Of a DNA stretch of 64,000 nucleotides, positions 8,470-17,330 are shown piece after piece. The stretch comes from Pseudotabrizicola alkalilacus (lineage in GTDB: Bacteria; Pseudomonadota; Alphaproteobacteria; Rhodobacterales; Rhodobacteraceae). The number at the start of each line of letters is the position of its first letter. The stretch's first letter is position 1. The stretch is from positions 1 through 64,000 of the forward strand of contig NZ_QWEY01000016.1 of the NCBI RefSeq assembly GCF_003443995.1. The letters are read 5' to 3'. Made by a program: the position numbers and the translations under genes. The notes under the pieces are model-generated. The model did not search any database. It was not told the origin of the DNA and saw nothing but the letters and a program-made list of their open reading frames with translations.

Positions 8470-9456
8470 TCAGCCGCGCCCGCGGCGCAAGTCGATAAAC
8501 CGGTTAAGAAGGATGGCGGCCACGATGATCAATCCGGTAACAGTCATCTGATAGAAAGATCCCAGCCCCAGAAGGTTGAAGATGTTTCGCAAAACCTGCA
8601 GCAGCATGACCGCAAAGAAGGTGCCCAAAATGCCGCCCCGCCCCCCGAAAAGTGACGTTCCACCCAGAACCACTGCCGCAATGGCATCCAACTCCAGACC
8701 CTGCGCGGCGGTTGGCTGGCCAATGCGCAAACGCGAAGTCAACAGGATCCCGGCAAGGGCGCTCATCACGCCCGACATGGCGAAAACCAAAATCAGCACC
8801 GCCCGGGTCGACAGGCCCGACAAACGTGCAGCTTCGGGATTGCCGCCGGTGGCATAGATCGTCTCACCCACCACGGTCAGCCGCAAGAGCCCCCCTGCCA
8901 GCACACACAGAAGCAGGAAAATCACCGCCATCGAACTCAGGGAAAAGCCCGGAAACAGCGGTATCTGAGTGGCCGAAATGGCGGCGAAGCTGGCGGGCAG
9001 CCCCGACACCGGAACGCCATCCGTCAGCAAATAAGTAACACCACGAAACGAAACCAGACCAGCCAGGGTCACGATAAAACTTGGCACCTGCGCCAAAGCC
9101 GTTATCGCCCCCATAACGGCGCCGCAGGCCGCGCCAATGGCGATGGTGGCCAGAATAGCGGCCCAGATCGGCCAGCCCCCAACCAAGAGGACCGCCACAA
9201 CCATGCCGCACAGCGCGCAGACACTGCCGACAGACAAGTCGATATTGCCGGTCAGAATGACAAAGGTCATCCCCACCGCCACAACACCCGTGACCGCAGC
9301 CTGTTGAAACAGGTTCGAAATATTTCCGCTTGTCAGAAAATTCGGCGATAGCAGCGTCGCAATGATGACCACGACAAGAAAGATCACAATGAAATTGTAT
9401 TCAATGCAAAGATCAATCAAACGCCTGGCGGCAGAGGGTCTGGTCTGGTCAGTCAT
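8470..9456 (-). CDS. Ribose/AI-2-type ABC transporter permease
   Basis: A 328-residue, multi-helix inner-membrane protein of the RbsC/XylH family. The family signatures GMTFVILTGNIDLSVGS (about residue 60) and LGGTSLFGGRGG (about residue 250) are clear. The start is the ATG at 9456 (MTDQTRPS), which has GGGGAAAG upstream and overlaps the ATPase stop by eight bases; a TTG 15 bases earlier is less likely. It forms the membrane channel with the ATPase encoded just upstream and the binding protein encoded at the head of the operon. Confidence 0.92.
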   Translation of the reverse strand: MTDQTRPSAARRLIDLCIEYNFIVIFLVVVIIATLLSPNFLTSGNISNLFQQAAVTGVVAVGMTFVILTGNIDLSVGSVCALCGMVVAVLLVGGWPIWAAILATIAIGAACGAVMGAITALAQVPSFIVTLAGLVSFRGVTYLLTDGVPVSGLPASFAAISATQIPLFPGFSLSSMAVIFLLLCVLAGGLLRLTVVGETIYATGGNPEAARLSGLSTRAVLILVFAMSGVMSALAGILLTSRLRIGQPTAAQGLELDAIAAVVLGGTSLFGGRGGILGTFFAVMLLQVLRNIFNLLGLGSFYQMTVTGLIIVAAILLNRFIDLRRGRG

Positions 9457-10939
9457 TTGGTCTTTCCCCAAGAATCTGGCATTTCAGGATTGTGTCCTGA
9501 TCTGTGTCGGCAGGATTGTAGCAGGCGATGTTGCGACCCTCATGGAAGACCCAGATCCGGTCACAGGCGGCATAGATTTCCTCGAACTCAGAGGACGCGA
9601 CGATCACCGAAGCGCCTTTGCGTGACAGGCCATCAACCAGTTGGTAAAGATCGGCCTTGGCCCCGATGTCCAGCCCGCGCGAGGGTTCATCCAGAAGCAG
9701 AATTTCTGACCCTTTGATCAGCCATTTCGACAGCACAACCTTCTGCTGGTTGCCGCCGGAAAGCTGGATCACCTTTTGGTCCGGATGGCCGTACTTGGTA
9801 GAAAGCTGCCGCAACACCGCCACGGCATCTGACCGGCGTTTGGCGTGGCGCGTCCAGAAGTCACCCTGCATCGCCGGCAGGGTAGCATTCTTGTAGATCG
9901 CGGCATCCAGCATCAGACCTTCGGTCTTGCGGTTTTCCGGCACCAGACCAAAGCCCGCCCGGATCGCATCTGTCGGGCTGCGCGGTGCATAATCCTGTCC
10001 CTTCAGGCGCATTTGCGCCTGATGTGGCAATGCACCGAACAGAGCCTTCAGAAATGACGTGCGCCCCGCGCCGTTCAGACCGGTCAGACCCGCAATCTCG
10101 CCGCGCCGCAGGTCAAAGCCGCGGATATCCAGGCCATCTGCTCCGGTCAGTCGATCAACCTCAAGCACAACATCTGCCGACAGTGCAGGCCGTTCGTGGC
10201 GCTCGACCAACGCGCGTTTGTCACCCAGAATGGCATCAACCAAAACGGAATCCGGCGTGCCCGCCACGTCAAAAGTTTCGATCGTCCTGCCTGCCCGCAG
10301 CACCGTTACCCGATTGCCGATTTCGCGCAATTCCCCTAGCCGGTGACTGACATAGACAATGGCCACACCCTGCGACGTCAGCTCGCGGATGACCCGGAAG
10401 ATAGATTTCAGCTCTGTTTCGTTCAGCGCAGCCGAGGGTTCATCCATGATGATAACCTTGGCCTCACGCGTCAGCGACCGTGCAATCGCCGTCAGTTGCT
10501 GCCCGGCGACAGACAGGCTTCCAACCATCACATCAGGCGAAAAGGTCGCACCGACCCGTGCGAGTGCCGCCAGCGCACGCCTCCGACGCGCCGCCTTGTC
10601 AAGAATGCCAAAACGGCGGGGCGGATGGCCAAGAAACAGATTCTCTGCGACGGTCATTTGGGGAACAAGGTCAAGCTCCTGATAGATCATCGAAATCCCG
10701 GCTCTTGCAGCATCCGAGGGCGACCGGAAAGTCACAGCACGGCCCTCGACACGGATGTCGCCACCAGATGGCATCATCGCTCCGGCACATAGTTTCAGAA
10801 AAGTCGATTTGCCTGCACCATTGGCCCCCAGCAAGCAGTGGACCTCGCCAGGAAACACGGTCAGGTGCGCCTCTTCAAGGGCCACGATATTGGGCGGAAA
10901 GCGCTTTGACAGCGCCTGCAGTTCCAACACAGGCCTCAT
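9449..10939 (-). CDS. Ribose-type sugar ABC transporter ATP-binding protein, two ATPase domains
   Basis: The 496-residue product has two ABC domains, as in RbsA and MglA. The first has Walker A GANGAGKST near residue 40 and Walker B VIIMDEPSAAL near 160. The second has the usual degenerate P-loop GLNGAGRTS near 285, then LSGGNQQKVVLSKWL and LLLDEPSRGLD. The gene starts with ATG overlapping the regulator's stop as ATGA, with GGAGGAG upstream. It powers uptake of the operon's sugar or polyol. Confidence 0.93.
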   Translation of the reverse strand: MRPVLELQALSKRFPPNIVALEEAHLTVFPGEVHCLLGANGAGKSTFLKLCAGAMMPSGGDIRVEGRAVTFRSPSDAARAGISMIYQELDLVPQMTVAENLFLGHPPRRFGILDKAARRRRALAALARVGATFSPDVMVGSLSVAGQQLTAIARSLTREAKVIIMDEPSAALNETELKSIFRVIRELTSQGVAIVYVSHRLGELREIGNRVTVLRAGRTIETFDVAGTPDSVLVDAILGDKRALVERHERPALSADVVLEVDRLTGADGLDIRGFDLRRGEIAGLTGLNGAGRTSFLKALFGALPHQAQMRLKGQDYAPRSPTDAIRAGFGLVPENRKTEGLMLDAAIYKNATLPAMQGDFWTRHAKRRSDAVAVLRQLSTKYGHPDQKVIQLSGGNQQKVVLSKWLIKGSEILLLDEPSRGLDIGAKADLYQLVDGLSRKGASVIVASSEFEEIYAACDRIWVFHEGRNIACYNPADTDQDTILKCQILGERPND

Positions 10940-11922
10940 GGCGTCTCCTCCAGAATGTTGTGGGCCGTGGTCTCATCCGTTACGAGGACAGAAACATATC
11001 GGGCCAGCAACGCCGCACGGGCGATAGAGTGCTTCTCGGCCCCTGCAACTACCCCGATGGCCCATTCCTTTTCACACAAATGATCAAGCCGCAGGCCAAG
11101 GGTCCGGTTGTCCAGATCTGCATCCACGACCCTGCCCTCGGCATCGACGAAGCGACCAAGGATATCACCCACTGCCCCCAATGCCTTGAGCCGCGCGATA
11201 TCATCTTGGGTCAGATAGCCAGAGTCGGTCAGCACCGACTGGTGCGACAGCCCCCCCATGCCGAAACAGACCACCGGCGCGGCTTCTGCCAAGGCAAGCA
11301 CTCTTGCAATGATCGGGTCTTGTTCCAACGCATCGCGGGTGGAAGACTTGCCCAGGATCGCAGGCACCGGCAAAAGCGTGGCCTGCCCGCCCGCTGATTG
11401 CGCAAACTCCTCCGCGACCGCCGAAGTGCGCGTTGACGTGACATGCAAGGCCGAATTGCCGTTCACCAGAACCACTTGTGCGCCAATGTTCCAGTCCTGT
11501 GGCAGGGCCCGCGCAACCGCCGCCATCGTCCGCCCCCAACTCACACCCAGCAGATCTGGTTTCGGGTTCATTCCCGCCAGATAACGCGCAGCGGCCTGCC
11601 CGACCGAGTCGATCAGCAGTGACGGGTCAGTGATGTCCCCCATCGGAACAACAACTGCGTCACGCAGTTGAAACCGATTTTGCAACGCAACCTCCAGCGA
11701 AGTTTTGCGGCTGGAACGCGGTGTGATCTCGATCTTGACGATGCCTTCCGCGCGGGCGCTGGTCAGCAGCTTGCCAACTTGCCATCGGGTCAGACCAAGT
11801 TCATGCGCAATCTCGGCTTGCGTCCGGTCCATGTCAAAATACAGTTTGGCCACCTGTACCATCAGATGATCGCGGCTTTCGTCCGACGGCAGTCGTTGCG
11901 AATAGGGCGCGCGGTTGCTCAT
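10936..11922 (-). CDS. SorC/DeoR-type sugar-binding transcriptional regulator
   Basis: The 328-residue protein has an N-terminal helix-turn-helix (TQAEIAHELGLTRWQVGKLL, about residues 33-52) and a C-terminal phosphosugar-binding domain beginning near residue 65, the layout of SorC and LsrR. Such proteins sense a phosphorylated intermediate, here probably the product of the adjacent FGGY kinase. It sits inside the operon it presumably controls, with 4-base ATGA overlaps on both sides. Confidence 0.9.
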   Translation of the reverse strand: MSNRAPYSQRLPSDESRDHLMVQVAKLYFDMDRTQAEIAHELGLTRWQVGKLLTSARAEGIVKIEITPRSSRKTSLEVALQNRFQLRDAVVVPMGDITDPSLLIDSVGQAAARYLAGMNPKPDLLGVSWGRTMAAVARALPQDWNIGAQVVLVNGNSALHVTSTRTSAVAEEFAQSAGGQATLLPVPAILGKSSTRDALEQDPIIARVLALAEAAPVVCFGMGGLSHQSVLTDSGYLTQDDIARLKALGAVGDILGRFVDAEGRVVDADLDNRTLGLRLDHLCEKEWAIGVVAGAEKHSIARAALLARYVSVLVTDETTAHNILEETP

Positions 11923-13436
11923 CGCTTGTTCTCGGTCTGGCGGCTGGATAGCTCGTGCATCACTGGCATCAGAGCCTCTGTCGCCTGACGATAGAGCGGC
12001 AGCGTGCGGGCAAAATACTCCGAGCGGGCAGGATCTGGCAGAATCTCGTGGCTTGGCGATTCAAAGGCCCGCGCCGCCTCCGCCACAGAGCCATAGAGCC
12101 CGACGGCCGAGGCAGCAGCGACCGCAGCCCCCACCAATGACAAATTGTCTTCACGCGCCACGTGCACCGGACGCGCCAAGGCATCTACCGTGGCTTGCAA
12201 CCACGCCGCATTCTTGACGATTCCACCCGCCAGCACCACGCGGCCGATCGGCACCTTTCGCTCGTTCAGGCAGGCCAACACATTCGCTGACCCCAAGGCC
12301 ACTGCATCGACAACCGACGCATAGATATCGGCGCGCCCATGGCCAAGCGTCAGGCCCAGCATTGCACCGCGCAGGGCACCATCACGATAGGGCGTGCGAT
12401 TGCCCATCCAGTAGTCAAGCGCCAGAAGTCCTTCGGCCCGCGCAGGGGTCGCCGCTACTTCAGCGATCAGCGCGCCCTGCCCTGTCCCGTCCAAGCCAAA
12501 AATGGTGCCTGCCAGCCATTGCATGACCGACCCGGCAGAAACCTGCCCGCATTCCACCAGCCAATGGCCATCGGTCAAGGCATTGGGGTAAGGCCCCCAA
12601 AAGCCCGAAACATCTGCCAGGCCACCCAGTTGCGTCAGCTGCACCACCGATGTTCCGCCAATGAAAAGCATGCCGCCCGGTGCAACGATATTGGCACCAA
12701 GCATTCCAATATGGGCGTCTATGCCGCCCTGCGCGACCATGGGCAGGTTGGTCAAACCCAGATCAGCGGCCATTTCGGCCCGCATCGGCGCGATACGGCC
12801 ACCCACGGGGATCACGTCCTGTGGCAGGCGGTTCAGCAGATCGGCGATGCCAAGCGCATCGTAGACTTCGGGGCAGAACTGACCTTTGGCGCTGTCATAG
12901 TTCCACTTGCACGCCGCATTCATCCGGCTGGCAACCCATTTCCCCGTAAGGTCATGATTCACATAATCAAGCGCCTCGCAGATCACCTCTGCCCTTGACC
13001 AGATGTCAGGCTGGTGGCGCTTAAGCCACATTGCCTTGGGCACAAGCCATTCAACGGCATCGGAACCCCCGCAGTATTGCATCACAGGATGCGTCAACCT
13101 GGCGGTTTCGCGTGCTTCGGCTTCAGCGCGGCAGTCCATCCACAACAGGGCGGGTCGCAGGGGCGTGCCGTCGCGCAGGCAGACGGCGACTGTAGATGCC
13201 GTCGTGCCACAGCAGACGGCCTCCACCGAGCGCACAGCAGCACGGTCCAGCGCATCGCGCCCGGCCACCCGAAGTGCCGCAGACCAATCGGCTGGATCTT
13301 GTTCCGCCCAACCGGCGCGGGGGTAGAGTGTTTGATATGGCGCTTCGGCCATCGCCACCATAAAGCGACGATTGGTATCGTATACGCCTGCCCGCACCCC
13401 CCCGGTGCCGAAATCAAAGCTCAGAATATAACCCAC
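11919..13436 (-). CDS. FGGY-family carbohydrate kinase
   Basis: A roughly 505-residue sugar kinase. The N-terminal phosphate-binding segment ILSFDFGTGGVRAGVYD, the middle GGIDAHIGMLGA block and the C-terminal RVVLAGGIVKN block are all present. The family phosphorylates pentuloses, polyols, glycerol or AI-2. I prefer the GTG at 13436, with GGGGGGAG just upstream, over a TTG 12 bases earlier; the choice is not certain. It follows the zinc dehydrogenase and overlaps the regulator by ATGA. The order dehydrogenase, kinase, aldolase suggests a polyol is oxidised, phosphorylated and then cleaved. Confidence 0.88.
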   Translation of the reverse strand: MGYILSFDFGTGGVRAGVYDTNRRFMVAMAEAPYQTLYPRAGWAEQDPADWSAALRVAGRDALDRAAVRSVEAVCCGTTASTVAVCLRDGTPLRPALLWMDCRAEAEARETARLTHPVMQYCGGSDAVEWLVPKAMWLKRHQPDIWSRAEVICEALDYVNHDLTGKWVASRMNAACKWNYDSAKGQFCPEVYDALGIADLLNRLPQDVIPVGGRIAPMRAEMAADLGLTNLPMVAQGGIDAHIGMLGANIVAPGGMLFIGGTSVVQLTQLGGLADVSGFWGPYPNALTDGHWLVECGQVSAGSVMQWLAGTIFGLDGTGQGALIAEVAATPARAEGLLALDYWMGNRTPYRDGALRGAMLGLTLGHGRADIYASVVDAVALGSANVLACLNERKVPIGRVVLAGGIVKNAAWLQATVDALARPVHVAREDNLSLVGAAVAAASAVGLYGSVAEAARAFESPSHEILPDPARSEYFARTLPLYRQATEALMPVMHELSSRQTENKR

Positions 13437-13457
13437 GGCTCCCCCCAAAGCTGCCCG

Positions 13458-14483
13458 TTACGGGCGGAACATGATCTTGGAAAAGAACATGCCTTTTTCC
13501 GACTTCAAGCGGTCGAACATTGCGGGCAGATCTTCCAGTCCCAGCTCATGGCTGATCATGAAATCCCACTTGAGGGCACCTGACGCCAGCTTGTCCAGCG
13601 TCACCGTCCATTGCGGGCCGGGATAAGGGGCGCCAAACGAATTCCACGATCCGTGCAGCGAGACTTCCTGGCGCAGGAAATGCTGAAAAGTCTTGTTGTG
13701 CAAAGTCACATCACCAACCGGAATGCCGATGAACACGACATGCCCCCCCGGCGCAGCCAGCAAGGCCGCTGCGTTCACAGATGACGGATGGCCGGCAGCC
13801 TCGACAATGATATCCGCAAGAAGACCGGGGGGAATCGTTTCGCCTGCAAGGAATGTGTGCGTAGCTCCGGCCTGTTGGGCCTGCGCCAGCTTTTCAGCCG
13901 ACACATCAATTGCCACGACCTCTGTTGCGCCCATCAGCAGCATCCACTGGATCGCGAAAAGCCCGATGGGTCCGCACCCGATGACAGCACCGCGAGAGCC
14001 CATCCTGACGCCGCCCGCCTTCCAGATCGCATGCAGCGCGATCGAGGCAGGGTCCACCATCGCGGCAGCGCGTGGATCTGTCCCTGCAGGGGCCTTCATC
14101 AGGTTGGCATCCGGCACAACCACCCATTCCGCATAGGCTCCGTCCCGTCTAGAACCAAAGTAATCATAGTTCCGGCAGCGCGAAAAATCGCCTGTCGCAC
14201 ACTGGTCGCATACCCCACAGGGCAGCATGGGCGGGACCGTGCACAAATCGCCCTCGGCAAAGCCTGTGACACCGTTGCCAAGGGCCTCGATGTGACCCGA
14301 AAATTCATGCCCGCAGATGATCGGCATCTTGTGCGCACCCTTTGTCAGCATGCGCGGCAGATCAGAACCACAGACGCCAACTGCGGCCACGCGCAGCAAC
14401 ACCTCTCCAGGGGCGGGGCTGGGTTTGGCGACATCTTCCAGCCGGATATCACCGGGAGTGTAAAGCACAGCTGCGCGCATCAT
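13458..14483 (-). CDS. Zinc-dependent medium-chain alcohol/polyol dehydrogenase
   Basis: A 341-residue MDR enzyme with catalytic zinc ligands Cys38 (GVCGSD) and His59/Glu60 (GHEFSG), structural zinc cysteines at 89, 92, 95 and 103 (PCGVCDQCATGDFSRC), and an NAD-binding GCGPIGLFA motif near 170. Overall it resembles galactitol-1-phosphate or sorbitol dehydrogenases. Start is one of two adjacent ATGs (14483 or 14480) with CAGGAAAG upstream. It would oxidise a secondary hydroxyl of the imported polyol or polyol phosphate. Confidence 0.9.
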   Translation of the reverse strand: MMRAAVLYTPGDIRLEDVAKPSPAPGEVLLRVAAVGVCGSDLPRMLTKGAHKMPIICGHEFSGHIEALGNGVTGFAEGDLCTVPPMLPCGVCDQCATGDFSRCRNYDYFGSRRDGAYAEWVVVPDANLMKAPAGTDPRAAAMVDPASIALHAIWKAGGVRMGSRGAVIGCGPIGLFAIQWMLLMGATEVVAIDVSAEKLAQAQQAGATHTFLAGETIPPGLLADIIVEAAGHPSSVNAAALLAAPGGHVVFIGIPVGDVTLHNKTFQHFLRQEVSLHGSWNSFGAPYPGPQWTVTLDKLASGALKWDFMISHELGLEDLPAMFDRLKSEKGMFFSKIMFRP

Positions 14484-14507
14484 CTAGACTTTCCTGAAAA
14501 TGAAAGT

Positions 14508-14534
14508 GGGCCGCCGGGGAGCAAACGGCGGCCC
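14508..14534 (-). promoter_or_regulatory. Hairpin after the sugar-binding protein gene
   Basis: A 9-bp perfect stem (GGGCCGCCG / CGGCGGCCC) with a 9-base loop lies 30 bases past the stop of the binding-protein gene and before the zinc dehydrogenase. It has no T-run. It is placed to stabilise the upstream mRNA or to attenuate transcription into the rest of the operon. Confidence 0.6.
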
Positions 14535-14564
14535 GGTTGACAGGGCTTTCGCCCCACAGTCGAC

Positions 14565-15539
14565 TCAGTTCCCCAGAACCTCTGGCCGGAACTCTGCGAA
14601 AAGGGCGTCGCGCGGGAACTCGGCCACGTTGGCCGCGGTCACTGCCTGCGAACCTGCATCGACAAAGGCCGGGACCTCTTTGCCTGCCGCCACTTCACGG
14701 GCAACCTGAATGGTCACATCGCCCAGATATTTCGGGTCGTTGAGCGCCGTCGCCACATACGATCCCCCATCCGCCATGACCTGCAAAGCTTCGGACAGAC
14801 CATCGACGCCCGCCACCAGTACACCGTCCCGGCCATTTTCGGTCAGCACTTGCATGGCGCCAAGCGCCATGTCGTCGTTGTGTGCATACACGACCTTCAC
14901 ATCCGGATTGGCCTGCAAAAGATCCTGCATCGCAGTCACGGCATTGGCGCGGATGTATTCGGCATAGGGTCCAGCGAGAATGGTATGGCCCGTGCCTTCA
15001 AAGGCAGCATGAAAGCCGTCGCGGCGATCCATCATGACCGAACCACCGGCATCACCCTGAATTTCGATAATCTGGGCGGCTTCAATTCCGTCGGCCTTCA
15101 GGCGGGCCAAGACCGCCTCGCCAACCATCTGGCCCATGGCCTTGTTGTCGCGACCGATATGGGCCTTGACCCCGCCGCCGTTCACCGAACGGTCAACGGT
15201 AATGACCGGGATACCTGCGGACGCCGCAGCCTCCAACGACGGGATAACTGCGTCGGGGTTGACCGGGTTGATGATAATGGCGTTCACACCTTGGGTGATG
15301 AGATCCTGAATGTCATCATTCTGTTTGGAAACATCGCCGTTGGCATCCAGAAAGATCAACGTGTCTCCGCCCGCCGTTGCTGCCGCTTCGGCACCGTCTT
15401 TCAACTGGACATAGAACGGCGATTGCAGAGTTACCTGGCTGAAGCCGATCTTCAGCCCTTCGGCATACGCCGGAACGGAAAGTGCAAGGATGGAGGCGGC
15501 AGCGGCAAGGCCGGCCACAGCAGTGCGGCGATTGATCAT
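14565..15539 (-). CDS. Ribose-type sugar ABC transporter periplasmic binding protein
   Basis: A 324-residue RbsB-like protein with a signal peptide (residues 1-26, cleavage after VPAYA) and the periplasmic-binding fold seen in KIGFSQVTLQSPFYV and DDIQDLITQGVNAIIINP. First gene of the eight-gene operon, with GGGAGG seven bases before the ATG. The ligand is unknown; the downstream enzymes point to a deoxy-sugar or polyol. Confidence 0.93.
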   Translation of the reverse strand: MINRRTAVAGLAAAASILALSVPAYAEGLKIGFSQVTLQSPFYVQLKDGAEAAATAGGDTLIFLDANGDVSKQNDDIQDLITQGVNAIIINPVNPDAVIPSLEAAASAGIPVITVDRSVNGGGVKAHIGRDNKAMGQMVGEAVLARLKADGIEAAQIIEIQGDAGGSVMMDRRDGFHAAFEGTGHTILAGPYAEYIRANAVTAMQDLLQANPDVKVVYAHNDDMALGAMQVLTENGRDGVLVAGVDGLSEALQVMADGGSYVATALNDPKYLGDVTIQVAREVAAGKEVPAFVDAGSQAVTAANVAEFPRDALFAEFRPEVLGN

Positions 15540-15885
15540 GGGTTCCTCCCTGGAACGAGCAAGTTCAGAAGCGGTGAGTTCCGTTATTACAGCAAATGTG
15601 ATATTTTACCACTAATGCTGCTTTAAGAGGGCCAAGAGATGCTCGGATTGTCAACAACTTTGAATGTGGCTCGCAAAAATGTCTCTTAACATGTTGTTAG
15701 AAATGAATTTTTTATGAGAAAATCCAGCTGGCCTTTCAATCTGTGATCAATGGTGTGACGGAACGCGATTCCAAATGCTGCAGTGCAGAGCAGTAAATGC
15801 AGTATTCTGCATCTGCGAAAAGACCGCAGATAGGTGCCTGACGCCCCGCTCTGCACGAAACGTGAGCACCATCGTTTCGACAGAC
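15540..15885. other. Promoter region of the sugar operon and IS junction sequence
   Basis: From 15540 to about 15735 is the leader of the minus-strand sugar operon; it is AT-rich, with a minus-strand TTGACA at 15648-15653 but no good -10 at 17 bases. A palindrome AACATGTT lies at 15688-15695. From 15736 to 15885 is sequence of unknown origin up to the broken IS3 element, holding two adjacent inverted repeats at 15797-15812 (ATGCAG TATT CTGCAT) and 15812-15830 (TCTGCG / CGCAGA). Confidence 0.45.
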
Positions 15886-16266
15886 ATCCGGGCCGTCCGC
15901 CGTGAAGTCCTGTGCCACAAGGTTCGGCGCGACGGGCCAAGCATGTTCGCTGTCCGTCGTCCGCTTGAAGCGCCGTTTTTGCCGCGCGATCAACTGGTTC
16001 TCGCGCATCAGGCGTGCCGTGCGATGCCGCCCGATCTCATGGCCCTCGTCGACGAGGTCGCGGTGCATGCGCGGGCTGCCATAGGTCCCGTTCGACAGCG
16101 CGAAGGCCGTCCGGTTATGCGTCAGATAGACCATGTCCTGCTGCTGGCGACGACAAGCGGGCCGTTCCTGCCAGGCAAAGAAGCCGCTCTGACTGACCCC
16201 AAGGACGCGGCACATCTGGCTGATCGGGAAGCTGGCCTTCTCTGCATCGATGAAGGCGAACTTCAC
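15886..16266 (-). pseudogene. IS3-family transposase OrfB, 3-prime truncated
   Basis: The frame starts MKFAFIDAEKASFPISQMCR and keeps the orfB N-terminal region to HAWPVAPNLVAQDFTADGPD (about residue 127). The catalytic core, with its D, D and E, is absent. Beyond 15886 the frame stays open to 15736 but through unrelated sequence. The start ATG overlaps the orfA stop as ATGA. Confidence 0.82.
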
Positions 16267-16547
16267 CGATTTCCCTCCCTCGCGAAGAAGGCCGCGGCTT
16301 TTTTTAGAATGTCGCGCTCCTGCTTCAGGACCGCATTCTCACGCCGAAGCCGCTTCAGCTCGGCATGCAGATCGATCGGTGCCTCACTCGGCTCCCTGAC
16401 ATCGCGCTCTTGGCTCAGCCATCGCGTCAGCGTCGACAGCCCGATGCCCAGATCCACCGCGATCTCCCGCCGCGTCCGGCCGCTGGTCAGTGCCAGCCGC
16501 ACCGCTTCACGCCGAAACTCCGGCGTCGGTCTGTTCCCGTTTCCCAT
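16263..16547 (-). CDS. IS3-family transposase OrfA
   Basis: A complete 94-residue OrfA with a helix-turn-helix (RREIAVDLGIGLSTLTRWLS, about 26-45) followed by a leucine-zipper segment (ELKRLRRENAVLKQERDILK, about 64-83), the usual IS3 OrfA layout. GGAGG lies seven bases upstream of the ATG. Its OrfB partner is truncated. Confidence 0.88.
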   Translation of the reverse strand: MGNGNRPTPEFRREAVRLALTSGRTRREIAVDLGIGLSTLTRWLSQERDVREPSEAPIDLHAELKRLRRENAVLKQERDILKKAAAFFAREGNR

Positions 16548-16733
16548 AGAACACCTCCTAGTTCCTCAGTTGGTGCTCTCCACATTTTCCGGGCAAGTCC
16601 AGATTGCGACAGGCGTGCAGCCGAGGAACACTTGCACCGAGCGCTTGCCTATTGCTGCCACAGATCTCGCAAATGTGCGCCCCGACAAACGCTGCAACTC
16701 AAAAGACGAGCGCACCCTGCCTACGCTGCACTG

Positions 16734-17330
16734 TCATGTCAGGATCCTGATATGGGTCTGATAGCCCGCATTGCGAAGAAGCATGGTATGATATGCCTCC
16801 AGACAGGGCAGCGGGGGGCGCGCGCCTTCGAGAAGGAACCAACGGTGCACCGAGGGCCCGGCGGTGATATCGGCCAAGGTGAGCGCCTTGCCAGCGATGA
16901 AGGGTTCACGGGCAAGCTGCGCATCCAGTTGCGTAAAGGCCGCGACGACGGCGGGTAAATCGCCGTCCCCCTTTCCGGCCGCACGTGATTTCCGCAGCCG
17001 TGTCAGCGGCGCGGCCAGAGAAAGAGAGGCCCAATCCATCCAGCCATCAATCTGCGCCCGCTGGGCCGCCGCTTCTGGCCAGATCGCGCCATTGCCATGG
17101 CGCGAGGCCAGATAACGCAGGATCGCATTCGATTCCCAAAAGCTGCCTGCATCGTCCTCGACCACCGGCACTTTGCCAAAGGGATTTCTGGCACGGAAGT
17201 CGGGCGCATCATTGCCGCCATGTTTGCCCCCTGTCTCGACCAGGTCGTAAGCAAGACCCAATTCGTCAAGCAGCCAGAACACCTTTGCGGAATTTGACGA
17301 TCCGCTCCGTCCAAAGACCCGGATCATCAT
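16734..17330 (-). CDS. Glutathione S-transferase family protein
   Basis: A 198-residue two-domain GST. The thioredoxin-like N-terminal domain shows SGSSNSAKVFWLLDELGL (9-26), NPFGKVPVVED (about 49-59) and the glutathione-binding ESNAILRYLA (about 65-74); the helical C-terminal domain has GKALTLADITAGP near 150. Its start overlaps the preceding MmgE/PrpD gene as ATGA, so it is the last gene of that operon. It could add or remove glutathione on a thioether or halogenated substrate, or act as an isomerase. Confidence 0.88.
   Translation of the reverse strand: MMIRVFGRSGSSNSAKVFWLLDELGLAYDLVETGGKHGGNDAPDFRARNPFGKVPVVEDDAGSFWESNAILRYLASRHGNGAIWPEAAAQRAQIDGWMDWASLSLAAPLTRLRKSRAAGKGDGDLPAVVAAFTQLDAQLAREPFIAGKALTLADITAGPSVHRWFLLEGARPPLPCLEAYHTMLLRNAGYQTHIRILT

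Larger units (their letters stand above)
15886..16601 (-). mobile_element. Truncated IS3-family element
   Basis: The element keeps its 5-prime terminus, a minus-strand TGGACTTGCCCGG ending at 16601, plus intact orfA and the first 127 codons of orfB. The orfB frame leaves the family sequence right after FTADGPD, where the DDE core would begin, so the second half and the other terminus are gone. It cannot transpose by itself. Confidence 0.8.

Noticed and set aside
13380-13385. GTATAC in the FGGY kinase gene (similar hits near 30176 and 31168)
   Set aside because: These lie inside coding sequence, without the flanking symmetry of the intergenic sites, and are likely chance.
8470-15539. The sugar operon as an AI-2 (Lsr) system
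   Set aside because: The kinase, SorC-type regulator and transporter would fit, but the aldolase is a DeoC with the DERA lysine, not LsrF, LsrG is absent, and a zinc dehydrogenase and an ALDH are included.
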